From Albula goreensis (lineage: Eukaryota > Chordata > Actinopteri > Albuliformes > Albulidae), in the NCBI GenBank assembly GCA_022829145.1, contig CM040745.1, forward strand, positions 25,450,906-25,514,905: a stretch of 64,000 bases of DNA, in the 5' to 3' direction. The notes below the pieces were generated by a model. That model was not told the origin of the DNA. It searched no databases and was given only the letters and a program-made list of their open reading frames with translations. The position numbers were made by a program, and so were the translations under genes. Positions 14,001 to 31,860 of the stretch are shown here, piece by piece. Position 1 is the first letter of the stretch; the number at the start of each line of letters is the position of its first letter.

Positions 14001-14545
14001 AGATTCAATTGTTTTAAAACCTTAAAAACACAAAAAGAATTTCCTTTTGCAACGCAGGCATGTCATCTAATACATGGACATTCACAGTACAGTAATAACT
14101 ACTTGCAGATTTACTGGCGGACATCAACATAAGCTTAAATGCAATTTATGAATATAAGCAAGTGAACAGTTTTCCACTTGCGAGAGAATTTTATGAGGGT
14201 CGCAAATTATATCCCGGGGCTGATAAATAAGAACACAAATACTGCATTTTAAAAGTAAGACGAAAAAGCAGTGATAAAGTGTTTTGTGGGTGTGTGATGT
14301 CACAAAATTAGCACTGCGCGTTACAAGTTTCTGTTATCACTATCTGCTTAAATTGTAACACAAAACAAACGACTACACTAAAGACAGAACAACTAAAATG
14401 ACAGCCAAATTGGTCTGGCAGAACGTTATACAAACAGGACATGAGAAATCCCGTGGAAAAAAATCATAACGCTTACCTCCACCCATCTCTGAGCTTCCAA
14501 GAAGGCAGCCTCACAGCTGACCGTCGACTGTTCTCGCCACTCCAT
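2038..14545 (-). CDS. lmo7: LMO7 (LIM domain only 7), 5' coding part: first two coding exons
   Basis: Scaffold protein of actin-rich junctions and the nuclear envelope. Family members carry an N-terminal calponin-homology (CH) domain, a PDZ domain and a C-terminal LIM domain; only the start of the CH region lies in this window. Coding exon 1 is 14477-14545, 23 codons from MEWREQSTVSCE to AQRWVE, followed by a GTAAGC donor. Coding exon 2 is 2038-2108, beginning EVTKKRFGSSNFR and containing ALENGVLLC, the hallmark start of the CH fold, with a GTGAGT donor and phase 2 exit. The phase-0 junction gives a continuous WVE-EVTKKRFG reading typical of LMO7/LIMCH1. The start is the first ATG of an exon whose acceptor lies at 14581/14582, so about 35 nt of 5' UTR share that exon and further noncoding exons lie upstream. 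Neighbouring UCHL3 favours LMO7 over its paralogue LIMCH1, which lies near UCHL1 in humans. The rest of the gene runs off the left edge. Confidence 0.85.
2155..2480. promoter_or_regulatory. lmo7: CpG-rich block just upstream of LMO7 CH exon 2
   Basis: In the LMO7 sense direction this GC- and CpG-rich block ends about 50 nt before the exon at 2038-2108. It stands out sharply from the AT-rich intron on either side. It could be an intragenic CpG island serving an alternative LMO7 promoter, since LMO7 transcripts with different N-termini are known, or a conserved element. Open frames on both strands within it do not join exon 2 through a plausible donor that I could identify. Confidence 0.3.
3802..3821. 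repeat. AAT trinucleotide microsatellite
   Basis: About six consecutive AAT units lie in LMO7 intron 1. Confidence 0.8.
10750..11330. promoter_or_regulatory. GC-rich candidate enhancer in LMO7 intron 1
   Basis: A roughly 0.6 kb island of higher GC content and complexity lies in an AT-rich intron. It contains an AP-1 core TGACTCA at 10890-10896 that overlaps a TEAD-type CATTCC at 10895-10900, a combination common in enhancers of epithelial and mesenchymal genes. The open frames on both strands look accidental. An enhancer or conserved noncoding element is the most economical reading, but nothing here proves it. Confidence 0.3.
12610..12905 (-). mobile_element. Decayed Tc1/mariner-type transposase fragment
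   Basis: On the minus strand, broken pieces of a DD34E Tc1-family transposase appear in the correct order. A GAVMVWG segment (about 12868-12890) matches the family's conserved VMVWG. FIPVERGVFQNGSAP (about 12720-12775) matches the YPDGSGVFQDDNAP-type region and has lost the catalytic aspartate. KHWFEEHDMDVN, then SWLSYSPDVS (about 12630-12702), matches the WFEEH...PSQSPDLNPIE region. The pieces are in different frames and separated by stops, so the copy is dead. I saw no terminal inverted repeats or upstream helix-turn-helix region, so this is a fragment. Its presence agrees with a teleost genome. Confidence 0.7.
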
Positions 14546-14580
14546 CTCGAGACCATCCAAACTCTCTGAGGTCCTTGGTT

Positions 14581-15600
14581 CTAATAAGCAATGTAAATAA
14601 ATAATGACATCTTGATCAGAAACACGCTAAACTACAACAGTTCCAAATTAACTATGATGCAAATAAAACAAGCAAACAAAATTAACGGAATGCTGGTGTC
14701 ACGGTAGCTGACTGGCCTCTATTGGTAACTCATAGCTGCAAAACTATGATTAATCCATTTGCAAGCCATCTCGGAGATGAAAACGCGTTTTACTTTCTAC
14801 AAGAAAACTAGACAAGTTAATGTTACATCACAGCGAACAAAAACTGTTAGCAAACAGCCAATGTGGCTAGCTACACAGCCAATTGAGAGCAGTTTAATGA
14901 GAAAACAATTTAATTAATAATTTTCATTCAGAAACTCCAGCGCTAAAATAACCATCAACCAAGTAAGTTGGCAGGTGTTGCAGCAAAGACTGACATGTAG
15001 GAAATCTACTTTGGTAGTCTGTTAGCTAGCTAATCGACACGTACAGACAGGTTCACCTGCAAACTTCGGTGCAGTTAGCGAACTAACTGCTACCCCTTCA
15101 GAGGACACCAGAGGAAAGAAATTTCCCACCTCTCTTGCACGGGTTGCTCAAATACCCATATATGCACAGCCCGTTATCTCGATTCACCTTCCGCACCTTC
15201 CTATCCGCCTATGACGGATGTTCATCTCTACTCCTCTCACCTTCATATCGGCTAACCCGCTGTATTCCGCCCTTCATCGGGTACCTCTAACTAGCTATCT
15301 AGCAAGTTCGACCTATAGCTACTGCATCGTTACCTGCTCAAAGCCAGTAACTGCATTAGTACCTTTTGCTGTCGTAGGATGAATGAGTGCAGGAACAGAG
15401 AGCAGTTAGGAGACAAAACGGAATTTACCGAAACAGTCTCTTGAAACAGATTTCCTACCATCAACTCCACTGTAAGAATTGGCTAGTGCGTTCCTCTGAG
15501 ACCTCCACAAGACTCTTTGAAAAGTTGTGAGTAGCAAGGAAGTCACGCCCTCTAGCGATTCAAAACCAGAAACATATTTTAAATCTTTCAAATAAACAAT
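14581..15600 (-). promoter_or_regulatory. lmo7: LMO7 5' flank: noncoding first exon(s) and promoter region, unresolved
   Basis: The start-codon exon has its own acceptor (TTATTAG at 14581-14587 read on the minus strand), so transcription must begin further right. Several good minus-strand donors exist, for example AGCAG/GTAAC ending an exon at 15334, TGCAG/GTGAAC near 15052 and GAAG/GTGAGA near 15237. I cannot choose between them. The region from about 15.0 to 15.6 kb is richer in CpG than the intron and probably holds the promoter. Confidence 0.45.
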
Positions 15601-16773
15601 TTTCTGGGGGCATAGTAGTCCGTGGCAGAATGCCCACCAGCATTGTAAAGGGAATAATTACGAAAATTAAAAGAAATTATGCCCTTTTGTCGTCTTCGGG
15701 GCCCACAATAAATTCTACACAAAAACTAGTTAGTCAAGGTTTTGCGCTAACGTCGTCAATGTTAAAGGAAACGAAATACATTTTCCAAAGTGACTTGTCC
15801 AAACTCAGTTTTTCGTCAGTGCTTGTTTTCATTTTGGCTATCTGCTGTGTTCTAAATACCAATGCCTAGTTCAAGTATCCTGACGCTGTTCTTGAAGGCA
15901 TTTCCATGACTTACCCAGGTAATCCATTATTGTTGGTCGTTATCGCGTGCTTTCAGGGGAACATTTCTGGCGATTAACTAGTGTTGCTGTTCTGCTCCTC
16001 CAAGTATCATTTGTTCTCTCCCTCGCCTCCCTTAACTGAGTTTATCAACATGCAATACTTTCTCGCTTATGCCATTATTCTCGTTTGACTCCTCCAGCTC
16101 CTGGTGAACTGGTTGTCCAGCCTACATTAACAACTGCTTATTTACTTTCCTCCTCTCTCAGGCACACCTCTTAAAACAACACATCAATTTTACCCACAAA
16201 AATCCCATTCACTTTTTGCAAATTTTACCCTTCACAGTTTTTCTTCACTTTTTTCTAAGATTGTGTTGGCTGGTTTTCGTATACTATTTTTGAATTAAAC
16301 TTTTTAGCATACACTGCCACAAAGGTGACACGGTTCAGTAAGTCACAAGGTACCTTGCACAGTGACCATTTTAGTAACATTCACAAAGTGCCTGTGCAAC
16401 TCATGTCCTGGCATTTAATGGGCTACCTTTGTAATATGAATGTAGGGATGGCTATCTACAGCAACGTCAACAAGAGATCAAGAAACTTTATTCAATTTGT
16501 TGAGAAAAATCACAATTTTTTGTGGCACACAGAAATTAGTCATATAAACTGTAGCACACATGCATCAATTCTCTGTCAGTATTGCCCTTTCAAGACATTT
16601 TAGGACCTCACAATCTTAGCTTCAAATGAGAACCATTGTTAGCTCAGTGCAGGGGCAGTTTAACTGCAAGTACTAGTACATTAATACTGAGGGGCCGAAA
16701 ACCAATTAAAAAATAGAAATGCTCAAATATACACCTATAATTTTAATAGAAATGACAAGACTCAAACCATTAT

Positions 16774-16779
16774 TTTATT
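16774..16779 (-). terminator. uchl3: Probable UCHL3 polyadenylation signal
   Basis: AATAAA on the minus strand, about 220 nt downstream of the UCHL3 stop codon. It is the first canonical hexamer I found there, which implies a short 3' UTR of roughly 240 nt. Confidence 0.5.
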
Positions 16780-16997
16780 CAGGTGGAAACTGAGTGGAAG
16801 AATGAGTTTTTTTTGTGAAGCTGGCCAGTGAAATCTTGAGGGTTATAGCCTTGCATTATTTTCTCTCCTCCTCCCCCCATCACAATCAGTCTCAATAAAA
16901 ACGCTAATGTCCTAACACTTTCAGCACTTGCGAATGGTTGGCAGTAATCTTTCAGGTTTGGGGTGATCACAGAGGGTCAATGGGAAGACTGTTGGCC

Positions 16998-23403
<6,406 letters not shown>

Positions 23404-24008
23404 TTTTGGGTTCTATTGAAAATTGTTAGCCGAATCTATGACTCTAATCTCTCCAGTTCTGCTGAACTTCACTCCTTTGCTGCTCTGGCTTGACAGATGA
23501 GAATGAGGCTTCCGCCTTGGCACAATGAACTTGGACACCGCCAATAGGGTGTATGTTTTTATGGTGTCTCGGAAGTTTTATACAATGTGATAAAATCATA
23601 TCTCACATAGAAATCATCCATATTGAATTTGATTGCATATGAGTTTAATTATAGTTTTATACCATGTATGCAGATCTGTTGGCTGTTTTCTTGAGGTGAA
23701 AATCTATCTCCCCTAAAAAGAAAATGGACTATTCCATGTCAAAGGGTATGGGTGAACGCAGCGCCGTGTAGTGGGAGTGAATCAGCATGTAGGAGGTAAC
23801 ATTTTCTACCAGATAGTTAACTCAGATTTGGTGTCAGCACTTGTGGGCGGGTGAAGTAACAGTCCTAGAATGTAAGAATGAGAGGAGCTTAGCTGTTTGT
23901 CGGAGCCTTTTTTTATAATAATTTCATATTTTGAAGTACACATCCTATTAGTCTCTTACTTAATTTTTCCACGTTTCCAAGGAACTAGCCAGAGTAATAT
24001 TTAGAGAA

Positions 24009-24315
24009 ACAGGTGACTCTCCCACATCGCGGCTTCGATTTTTAGCGGGTCGGAAACAAACAATAAAGTTATGGGATACCTCCCTTTTAAGATATAATTG
24101 TCCTTTGAAAATGACTAACCATTTGAGCACTAGACAGCGTAGAACTCCAGTGTAGTTTAACATGCTCACAGCACCCCCGCTAGTCCCCCAGCTGGAGGTG
24201 CTCGCTTCGCTGTGCTCGCATACTCAGTTTGTTAGTGCAGAGTAACCGAATATTTTACGCGATTTTTCCACATCGCGGGGGGGCTGAGCTCCAGAGAAGT
24301 GGGAGGGTCACCTGT
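24009..24315. mobile_element. Possible MITE-like element with about 20-bp terminal inverted repeats
   Basis: ACAGGTGACTCTCCCACATC at 24009-24028 and the reverse complement of 24296-24315 agree at 18 of 20 bases. The 307-bp segment they bound also contains two direct copies of CCACATCGCGG, close inside each end. I saw no clear target-site duplication and no coding sequence. It may be a short nonautonomous DNA transposon or a chance or regulatory inverted repeat. Confidence 0.35.
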
Positions 24316-24347
24316 ATTCATTTGATTACTAATGTGTCCCAGAGGCA

Positions 24348-24360
24348 CCAGTAGAGGGCG
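24348..24360 (+). promoter_or_regulatory. CTCF-like core motif
   Basis: CCAGTAGAGGGCG matches every position of the first 13 of the CCASYAGRKGGCRS core; only the next base, A, departs from it. It lies between the divergent UCHL3 and COMMD6 promoters, a usual place for an insulator or promoter-proximal CTCF site. Confidence 0.4.
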
Positions 24361-25219
24361 AAGCGTATGAGAATAGGTATGTGTTGAGTGTTATTTTGTA
24401 AGTAAGTATGTCTAAAAATAATATGAATTCTATCCCATATATTTCTCAACCATGAATAAACAGATCTCAGCTCTGCTTAAGTAATCTTTGAATTTTTTGA
24501 GCTGTGATTTAATACAAAACGAACAATATAATACAAATGTTGTGATTGTTTAATCAGAACATAATTTGGACGTAGTAAATACTGTAATGTTCTTCCAAAT
24601 TAAACTTAAGCATTTTAAAATTATGTTCATGTTGAACTAAGATCCTTGTTAAAGTGCCTTCAAGAAATGGATACTCTGGCCACCAGGGAGTGTTTGATTT
24701 TGACAATTATTAAACACGGTGGTGGATCTGTCATTATATGGGCGTTTTACACCAGGTGCTCCCTATGATGCACTACTCCCTCGCCACTTGTACGTATTCC
24801 ATCACACTGTTGAAATTATGAGTGGTTTACAAACACCAAAGTTAAGTCAAAAGCATTGAATTGCATCCACAAGTAACAGATCACTGAGCCTTTATGGTAA
24901 GTTCTGAAGCAAATAAATCGTTCCTTCCCGGGAACGATAAAAAAAAATATCCCATTCGACACTGCTTAGAACAAGTCGTCGTGCACGATAGGATTTGATG
25001 TCATTTAATTAAAAATGGGACGCGTCAAACCAAATTCCTAAAGGAACATAAAGCGCTTAGATTTGACTTCTACTCACGGACCTGGAGGATGCTAGTATGA
25101 ACTTTACACTCCGAGTTTCAGGAATAGAGACCTTAACCAATAATATATGACGGCCCTAGAAGTGACCCAATCAGCATGTAGAATTGTCCTCACCCGGAAA
25201 CTGAAGTACATTTTCAGAG

Positions 25220-28022
25220 ATGCTGGGAGTGGAATCAGTCGGTGGGTGATGTGTGAAAAAAAGATATATATCAGTGTTTGGTTCCTTCTTCATATTTCCA
25301 TGCAAATAATGAATATTTCAGCATTATCTAGCTATTACGTTTCTCTCTTCGGGGACGTATAGCTTTTCAGACACTTTCGCTATCGTGTATGGCTATATGG
25401 CTAGCTAGCCGTACGCTAAATAGAGTATTAAGGGAAGCTAATGAAACGCATTTCTCCCGAGTCATCCTGATTATATGTAGTCACGAGGAAATCCTGCCGT
25501 GTAATTTGTTGGACAGATGTATCAATTTACAGCGTGGTTGTTATACTGCTTTTTTTCCTTATTCAAAATTCCTCCTCCTTATATTGTTGAAAGATAAAGG
25601 TCTGAGTGTGTGTGTGTGTGGGCGCGCATATACATTGTTTTATACCTAACTTTTGTTTTGGTTTGTGTTTAGGTGTTGACAAAGTCGTTGAAAACATTGG
25701 AAATCTGCCTACAGATTTGTTTGCTGAAACAGTAAGAATTTGCATGTCCTCTGAGATGAACCTCCTTTCATCATCTGTTTTGCTTTTAAATCAGTGTTAT
25801 GTAGTTTTTCCTTCATCTCAGACATTTTATGTGATCTCTGTCTGAAGAGCTGATGTTAAGGTTTTGTCCTTAACAATTTAACAAATTGAGAGAATACTCT
25901 GTGTTGCCATCATACTGTGTGCAAGGATTGGAGTGGTGCTGCTCTGTAATACAGAATTCATGAGATCTTGACAAGTAAACACAGAATGTGTTAAGAAAGT
26001 GGTAGTAACTGTATACAAGTCTGACCAGACTGGAAGCTGGTAGGGAAGGCCAGGTACAATGATTTAAGTCAAGGTTAAAGCAGCACTTCTCTCCCTATCG
26101 TATGTGAAATACACAATGCATTGTGTCTCCGTGCTGCCTTGTACGGTAGGCTGTGGTTGCAGTATGCATTCCCTGTAATCTTTTAATCTCTCCAGTGTCA
26201 GCAGATTCTGACTCAGCTTCAAGGGCAGGCTCAGGCCATAGATGTGGCTGAGATCTGTGAAGTAAGTACACATACATACATTTCCTAAATACCTTTTGGG
26301 CACAAAACACTGACACAAGTACTAGAACAGGGTTACTATGCATCTCACAACAATGTCTGAACTGTTTTTGTTTTTTCATTTAGAGATTTCAAAAAGCTGG
26401 GATAAGATTGGACCTGGAGGCTGTTCAGGAGATCACTAAACTTCTTTCATTCAATTTCAGGTACTGCATGTGAAAGTTAATCACGCAATAAGCTGGATTT
26501 ATCTTTACCATGGCATAAGGATTTCTTTAGCTTTCACTGATGTCCTCCAGGCTCATGTCTTTCTGTAAGCGTTAGCTTGTGACATACTTCATTGCAGATC
26601 AGCAGCAAAGAGCAGTCTCTCTGCAGAGCAGCTGATCACCAGGCTGAGCAAAGGCAGCAGCAAATGGTCCAAGTCTTCCCTGCAGGTGGTGCACAAGCTT
26701 TGGAGTGAACAGGGCACTGCTGTCTGTAGCCACCAGGAAGCGCAGGCAATGATCAGCATGGGGCAGGTAGAGCCATCTAACCCCACTGCTATTGTTGTGC
26801 ACACACACAGCAGTTATTTCCAATTTTAAGGAAAGGGCAGGCAGAGGTGTCAAACAACAGCAGTTAACAGTTAAATTACACAAACAAGACACACTTGATT
26901 AATAAAGATATTAATGGTGTAATTACATAATCAAGAAAAAGGACAATGCAGTGGACATAGAAGAAATTCTCCAAGATCTTTCGATAATTATCAGAGGAAG
27001 TATTTAGACAAATTTAAAAAGGTGTAAGCATATGTAACAGGTCCAAAAATTAAACAAACTTTTTATTGCTTCTTCATTAGAAGTAAGATTAAAGTGTAGA
27101 AGTCCCTTTCTGGTTTAAGCCTACACATGTGATAAATATAAACAGAAAACTTATTTTCACAAGTAGTTAGTTTTTCTTATTTTTGGCTGTCAAAAATAGG
27201 CCTCTGTGCCAGTAAATTAAATCATCATTTCAGTTTCAATGAATAAAACTACAAAAATTTATCTTGAACTGAAATGTTTTAGCTCGGCTTCTACATTAAA
27301 AATTCAAAGACATACATGTTTATTTGCCTCACAGGCCTACGTTTAGTCTACATATAATCTTCATAGTGATTTGAGCTGAATTTCTATAGAACATATTTCT
27401 GGCAAAAACTGGTCTTAACCAATTAAAGGAAAGTGTCCTGTCAGTCAATCACATTAGATATATTCTTATAGCTTGCAAGCCCAAAAATGTTCTTGGCAAT
27501 GAGCAATCCATACACATAGTAGGAATAGAAGCATGGCTGCTGTATTGTCTTCATTGAGTGCCAGTGCTGTTTACCCTTGAACGTGTTAAAGAACAACAGT
27601 CATTTCTGATGTGAATTACCCTTATCTGACTTCTGGGATGCTCTCTAATGTTGGGGTGGAATAAAATAAAAGTTAGGTACTCCTGTCTGTGTCTCCAGCT
27701 TGTGGATGTACAGTGGAAGCTGGGAATGGCTGTCAGTTCGGACACCTGCCGATCCCTCAATTCCCCCTATGTCTCCTTACTGCTGAAAATCACAGACACT
27801 TCTGGGCACATATCCAGTAAATCATTTGAAATGACAATACCACAGTTCCAGGTCAGTGATTTTTCTTTGGACATGATTGTGCCTTTTTTGTTTGATCAAT
27901 TTACTGTTCTCATGGTCATGGTGATGATGATTTGTCATTATCTAAAGCAGATTTTTTCCCTCTCTTCCCAGAATTTCTACAGACAGTTCAAGGAAATAGC
28001 AGCTGTTTTAGAGACGGTATAA
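25220..28022 (+). CDS. commd6: COMMD6, COMM domain-containing protein 6 (complete, 198 aa)
   Basis: Member of the COMMD family, which forms heteromers in the CCC/Commander endosomal recycling complex and modulates NF-kB and cullin-RING ligases. Coding exons: 25220-25241 (tentative), 25673-25731, 26196-26261, 26384-26460, 26598-26766, 27699-27851 and 27972-28022 (with stop); phases agree throughout. Residues 1-8 come from the tentative first exon (MLGVESVG), chosen because it supplies the needed phase-1 exit with a GTGGGT donor just below CCAAT and ETS sites. Residues 9-130 form the N-terminal helical domain (VDKVVENIGNLPTDLFAET onward). The COMM domain starts at LVDVQWKLGMAVSSDTCRSL and ends NFYRQFKEIAAVLETV, near-identical to mammals. 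Human COMMD6 is only 85 residues and lacks most of the helical domain; this copy keeps it. The first exon is the least certain part. Confidence 0.93.
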
Positions 28023-28346
28023 TACTCAAACAGAATTCATAAAGTGCATCATTGTGCCTGATAAATCCTGTCCTTCAAGTGAGAGAGCATGTACATGCAA
28101 GTGGATAATTATATTGTTTTCTCTGCAGCAAACCAGGGCTGTCAAACCTCTACCCAGAAAGCCAAGTTCTTGGCTGTTTTAGTTTATTTCCTGTAACTCT
28201 CCTGTGACTTGTTTCTCTAACTATTAAATTTGTTGTACTTTTACGTCACCCCCAGCCCGTTCACCCCCAATTTGTCCAGTTAAATCTTCAGCTCTGACTA
28301 CGGATGTTAGAAATGTCTGTCTATGAAAAGAATGGCTGGTGCAAAA

Positions 28347-28364
28347 AATAAATAATAAAATAAA
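28347..28364 (+). terminator. commd6: Overlapping AATAAA polyadenylation signals of COMMD6
   Basis: Three overlapping AATAAA hexamers lie 325-342 nt after the COMMD6 stop codon. Further hexamers occur near 28675 and 28757, so longer 3' UTRs are possible. Confidence 0.5.
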
Positions 28365-28399
28365 AAAACAGCCCATGCAAGATCAGTCCATTATGTGGA

Positions 28400-31300
28400 C
28401 ATTACACCTCCAAATTATATTCTTATAATTGTTATAGGCTGTGCTTAATTTTAAAATATAATTTTTCAGGCAGCTTAACTATGATTTATTTTAATGGGCT
28501 GATGGGAGGTGGAGTCCAAAGCTAGGAAAGTGCTTTTGTAGATATGGTCAGAAACGTCTCAATGGCCATTTGCAGTCTGGTATTTTTGTTACACATTTTC
28601 ATTGTAAGCTGTCAAGAAGAAATTGCCATATTTCTGTGGCAGTTCATTTTAAAGATTTGCATTTGAACAAGATAAAATAAAGGCATTGCTCCAAGGAAAT
28701 GTGTAGTATATAAAATTACATAAACCTTTTGTATGAGATATGTCTGTCCTTTTTACAATAAAAATCACACTTCTGTTATTTAAGCAGCATAGCTATTCAT
28801 TAATAGGTTTAATGACATGTGGTAAAGCCTGTGATTTCTTTACTCACAGATAAAAGCCATTTTGGCTGTCAATATTGCATGACTCTCTGTTTTACAGTGT
28901 TGAATGATCAGTCTATGGTTCATGTGACAGGATGTGTGTAACTGGATTTCACCCTCTGCAAACCCAAAAGGATTTAGCTTTTGTACTATTTTGAATTAAA
29001 GGCCTTTCATACATTGCACATTATCACATACCAAGCAAAAGCATCTTCAATTGTTACATGAAAAAAACCACAATTAAACCACAGTTTGCATAATTAATTA
29101 AGCTTCTGTTGTCATACATACATAGGTTAGAATTAAAACAAGACCCCATCCTAAATCTGGAAATAACTGTTTTACTAAATATAACATTCTTAATGATTTC
29201 CATGGTACTTAAAATTTTTACATTTAGCAATGGTGTTTTTTTCCCCAGAACAACCAGGTATATTCCCTCTGTAGCTTGCCACCTAAGTCTGTATTTTCTT
29301 AGGAATATAAAATGGATTGTTATTGTACCTCTGGTTTGGATTATACTGATATTGCAGCAGCTCTTTTATTTAAAAAAAAAAACAAAAAAACTTGATGACA
29401 TTGCTGTGAAGCATGAGCTGTGTCTGATAAGGGCTCTTATAATGACAAAAATATGTGTATTCAGTTTATTTTAAGCATGAGGGTGAAGCAATTCATGGGG
29501 GATTTTTAATGTTATACTTTAAATGACAATGTATTTGTTTCAAATATAATAATATAACACGGATGAACTTCAGTTTATCTTTTATTAGTTTTGTGTTCAT
29601 TCTCTATCCAGTTTGGTTTGAATGATCCAATGGTTTCACTCCAGAAATACTTGAAACCTCTTCCACATGTCAATAAATTATTAAAGAGATTTGTTGTAAT
29701 GACAGTGTGGAATTTCCACGAATGCCACCTGGTTTTGTTGACTTGTAATCTTGCATCACATCCCGCACAGCATCTTTTTGTTGAAGGTAATGAGACTGAG
29801 CAGTTTAAGTTTTTCTGGGCCCTTTGGTTGAGTGCAAGCAAATGTTTGTGGTGCACCTGTGCTGAGCATAATCATCATTTGAACACTGGGGGTAACAACG
29901 TTTTCATAAAAAATTTAATTCTTTGGAGGATATTTCTTCATAAATAATTCCAAAAAAATGTATGGTTTTGTATTACCATGACAAGACTAAGAATAAACCC
30001 ATATTCATACTTAAATAAAGATAAGAGTTAATTGACATTTGTATCATTTTGTCATATATTCTCAATTGTCAATGAAAAGGTCATTCATGGAAAAACAGCT
30101 TACTTTTGTACTGTTTTGAGATGTTGGTTCGTTTTGATTTGTGTTTTGGCTTGGAAAGCAATGTTATAGTATGTGCAGTATTGTTCACTGCTTGTAATGG
30201 TGTGGACAGCTTTAACAAGTGGAACACACTACTGAAGCAAAGTTCAATCAATACATTTATTACTGTGGATATCAGAAAATCAGTTGTCATTTGTGAGGCT
30301 GTATATTTTTTTAATGTCCTTATCAACCATGAAGCCAGCCTTCATTGGCTCTTCCAGATGACTCATGAGTCTTCTGCCAAGTTCTTATTCAATTTCTTAT
30401 TCAAATTAAAGTTTTACAAAATGTATTACATCTAAAAAAGAAGATGCATCCATGAGTGGAGTCTTCGTTTACATATATCTTTTCCTTTCCAGTTATTTAT
30501 CAAATCAGCAGAACAATGGTCTTAGAAACTCTTTCACAAAAAAACAAACATCCCTTTGAACCTACTCTGCTATTGGTGCTTGTTGGAGACATTTCACTAA
30601 TCAGTTGTGTAGACTGTGATCCAGAAAGTTATGGGCATTGGAAATGAATGCTGCTGTTACCATGTGGGCAGCAGCATGCTCAGAGAGTGACTCTGATGGG
30701 GTTACATGTGCTGCATATTTGATCTATTTCTGGGTGACGCTTTGCTTCTGTGGCGTCCTGTTACAGGATTCAGCGGCCTCCCAGCAACGCTCAAACTTGG
30801 CTTTATAGTCCCAACACACTGTAGGTAGGTCAGTTTTTTCATGTGTCTAAACAAGTACCACCTTCTTTGTATTTACAAATTCACCTTGCAGGGCCTGGGT
30901 ACATGACTAAATAATGATTAACTTTGAACTCAAATTAAAATGTTTTCTTAGAGACTTCAGAGACTACTTCAGAGTCATGGCGGTGTTGTTTGCCTTCGTA
31001 AATGAGTATTCTATTCAGTAGTTGGGCTAAATAATATTTCTTTTTTTAAGGCCAAGATTCAATATCATCACTGTGCTTTGGCCTTGGAAAATAAGCAAGC
31101 AACAACCAACTTTGGGAATTTAAACAGAAGTCAGTATGTAAAGGTCACTTAAATGATCGATAAACTTGTACATACTGAAAAAACTGACACCTCTTATGTC
31201 TAAATTAGGGGCAAAGGGATGTAAAATCGAATTTGTGGCTATTCTGTGTAAATGTGCACCATACTTAACATACATAACTTTTTGTTCTTTGAATTAAATT

Positions 31301-31860
31301 AAATAAGACGTTCAAAAGAACTTTTTGTAATTTCCATGAGCAAGTAATGCAAATGTCGAAGCTTTCAATTTTACAGATGTCCAAACAAACATCCAAGAAG
31401 CAACAACACAGTCTTTGCATCTTGTCTGAACATCTGGAAAAGAATGTTTTAAGAGTAAGTGTGAAGGTCTGGTTATCATCTAACTAAACAGCTCATTGGC
31501 AACCGACTAACACAGGCATGGCAAAAAAAGCAGACTCATCTTCTTTGTTTATATGAACTTTTGTGCTTTTTAAACTTTTTATAAAGCAAATATAAACAAA
31601 TGTAGCTTATTACTAAAATATTATTAAAATTAGCTTATGACATTCTCTATTAAAACGAATGCCAAATTAGGGAAATTATCAGGATAGCTAGACAGACGGT
31701 TAATGTGCCATTTAAAATTAAGTTCACTTTCAGATTTCTATTAATCAAAGGCATTATATAAAGTTTATGAATCGGATTAAAGGAGCTGTGAGGCCTTACC
31801 TGCTTCACCTCGACCCACCCAATTCTTAGGGCACAGGCAAAAGTGTGTGAAGTCACGTGT
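28400..31860. other. Intergenic spacer between COMMD6 and TBC1D4
   Basis: AT-rich sequence with open frames of up to about 120 codons on both strands, none with a recognisable domain or a codon pattern unlike the background. I see no RNA gene, transposase or tandem array. The spacer may include alternative COMMD6 3' UTR at its left end. Confidence 0.5.

Larger units (their letters stand above)
2109..14476 (-). other. lmo7: LMO7 intron 1 (about 12.4 kb)
   Basis: This large intron separates the start-codon exon from the CH exon. I read both strands for nested genes and found no open frame with a recognisable domain. It holds an AAT microsatellite near 3802-3821, a perfect short palindrome at 10190-10212, a GC-rich block at about 10.75-11.33 kb and a decayed Tc1-type transposase fragment at about 12.61-12.91 kb. 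The remainder is AT-rich sequence with nothing I could identify. Confidence 0.75.
23404..25219. promoter_or_regulatory. Intergenic region between divergent UCHL3 and COMMD6
   Basis: About 1.8 kb separate the two start codons. The UCHL3 side has a CCAAT box near 23540 and an ETS-like site. The COMMD6 side has CCAAT at 25137-25141, CCAAT followed by CAGC at 25167-25171 (NF-Y type) and CCGGAA at 25194-25199 (ETS type), all within 90 bp of the proposed COMMD6 start. Between them lie an inverted-repeat element (24009-24315) and a CTCF-like core (24348-24360). No TATA box is convincing. Two separate CpG-type promoters seem likelier than one shared promoter. Confidence 0.5.

Noticed and set aside
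15630-15869. 79-codon plus-strand frame divergent from LMO7
   Set aside because: It lies in the promoter flank, has no recognisable features and no supporting signals.
29575-30435. Open frames between COMMD6 and TBC1D4
   Set aside because: They are AT-rich, have biased composition, resemble no known protein and occur on both strands.
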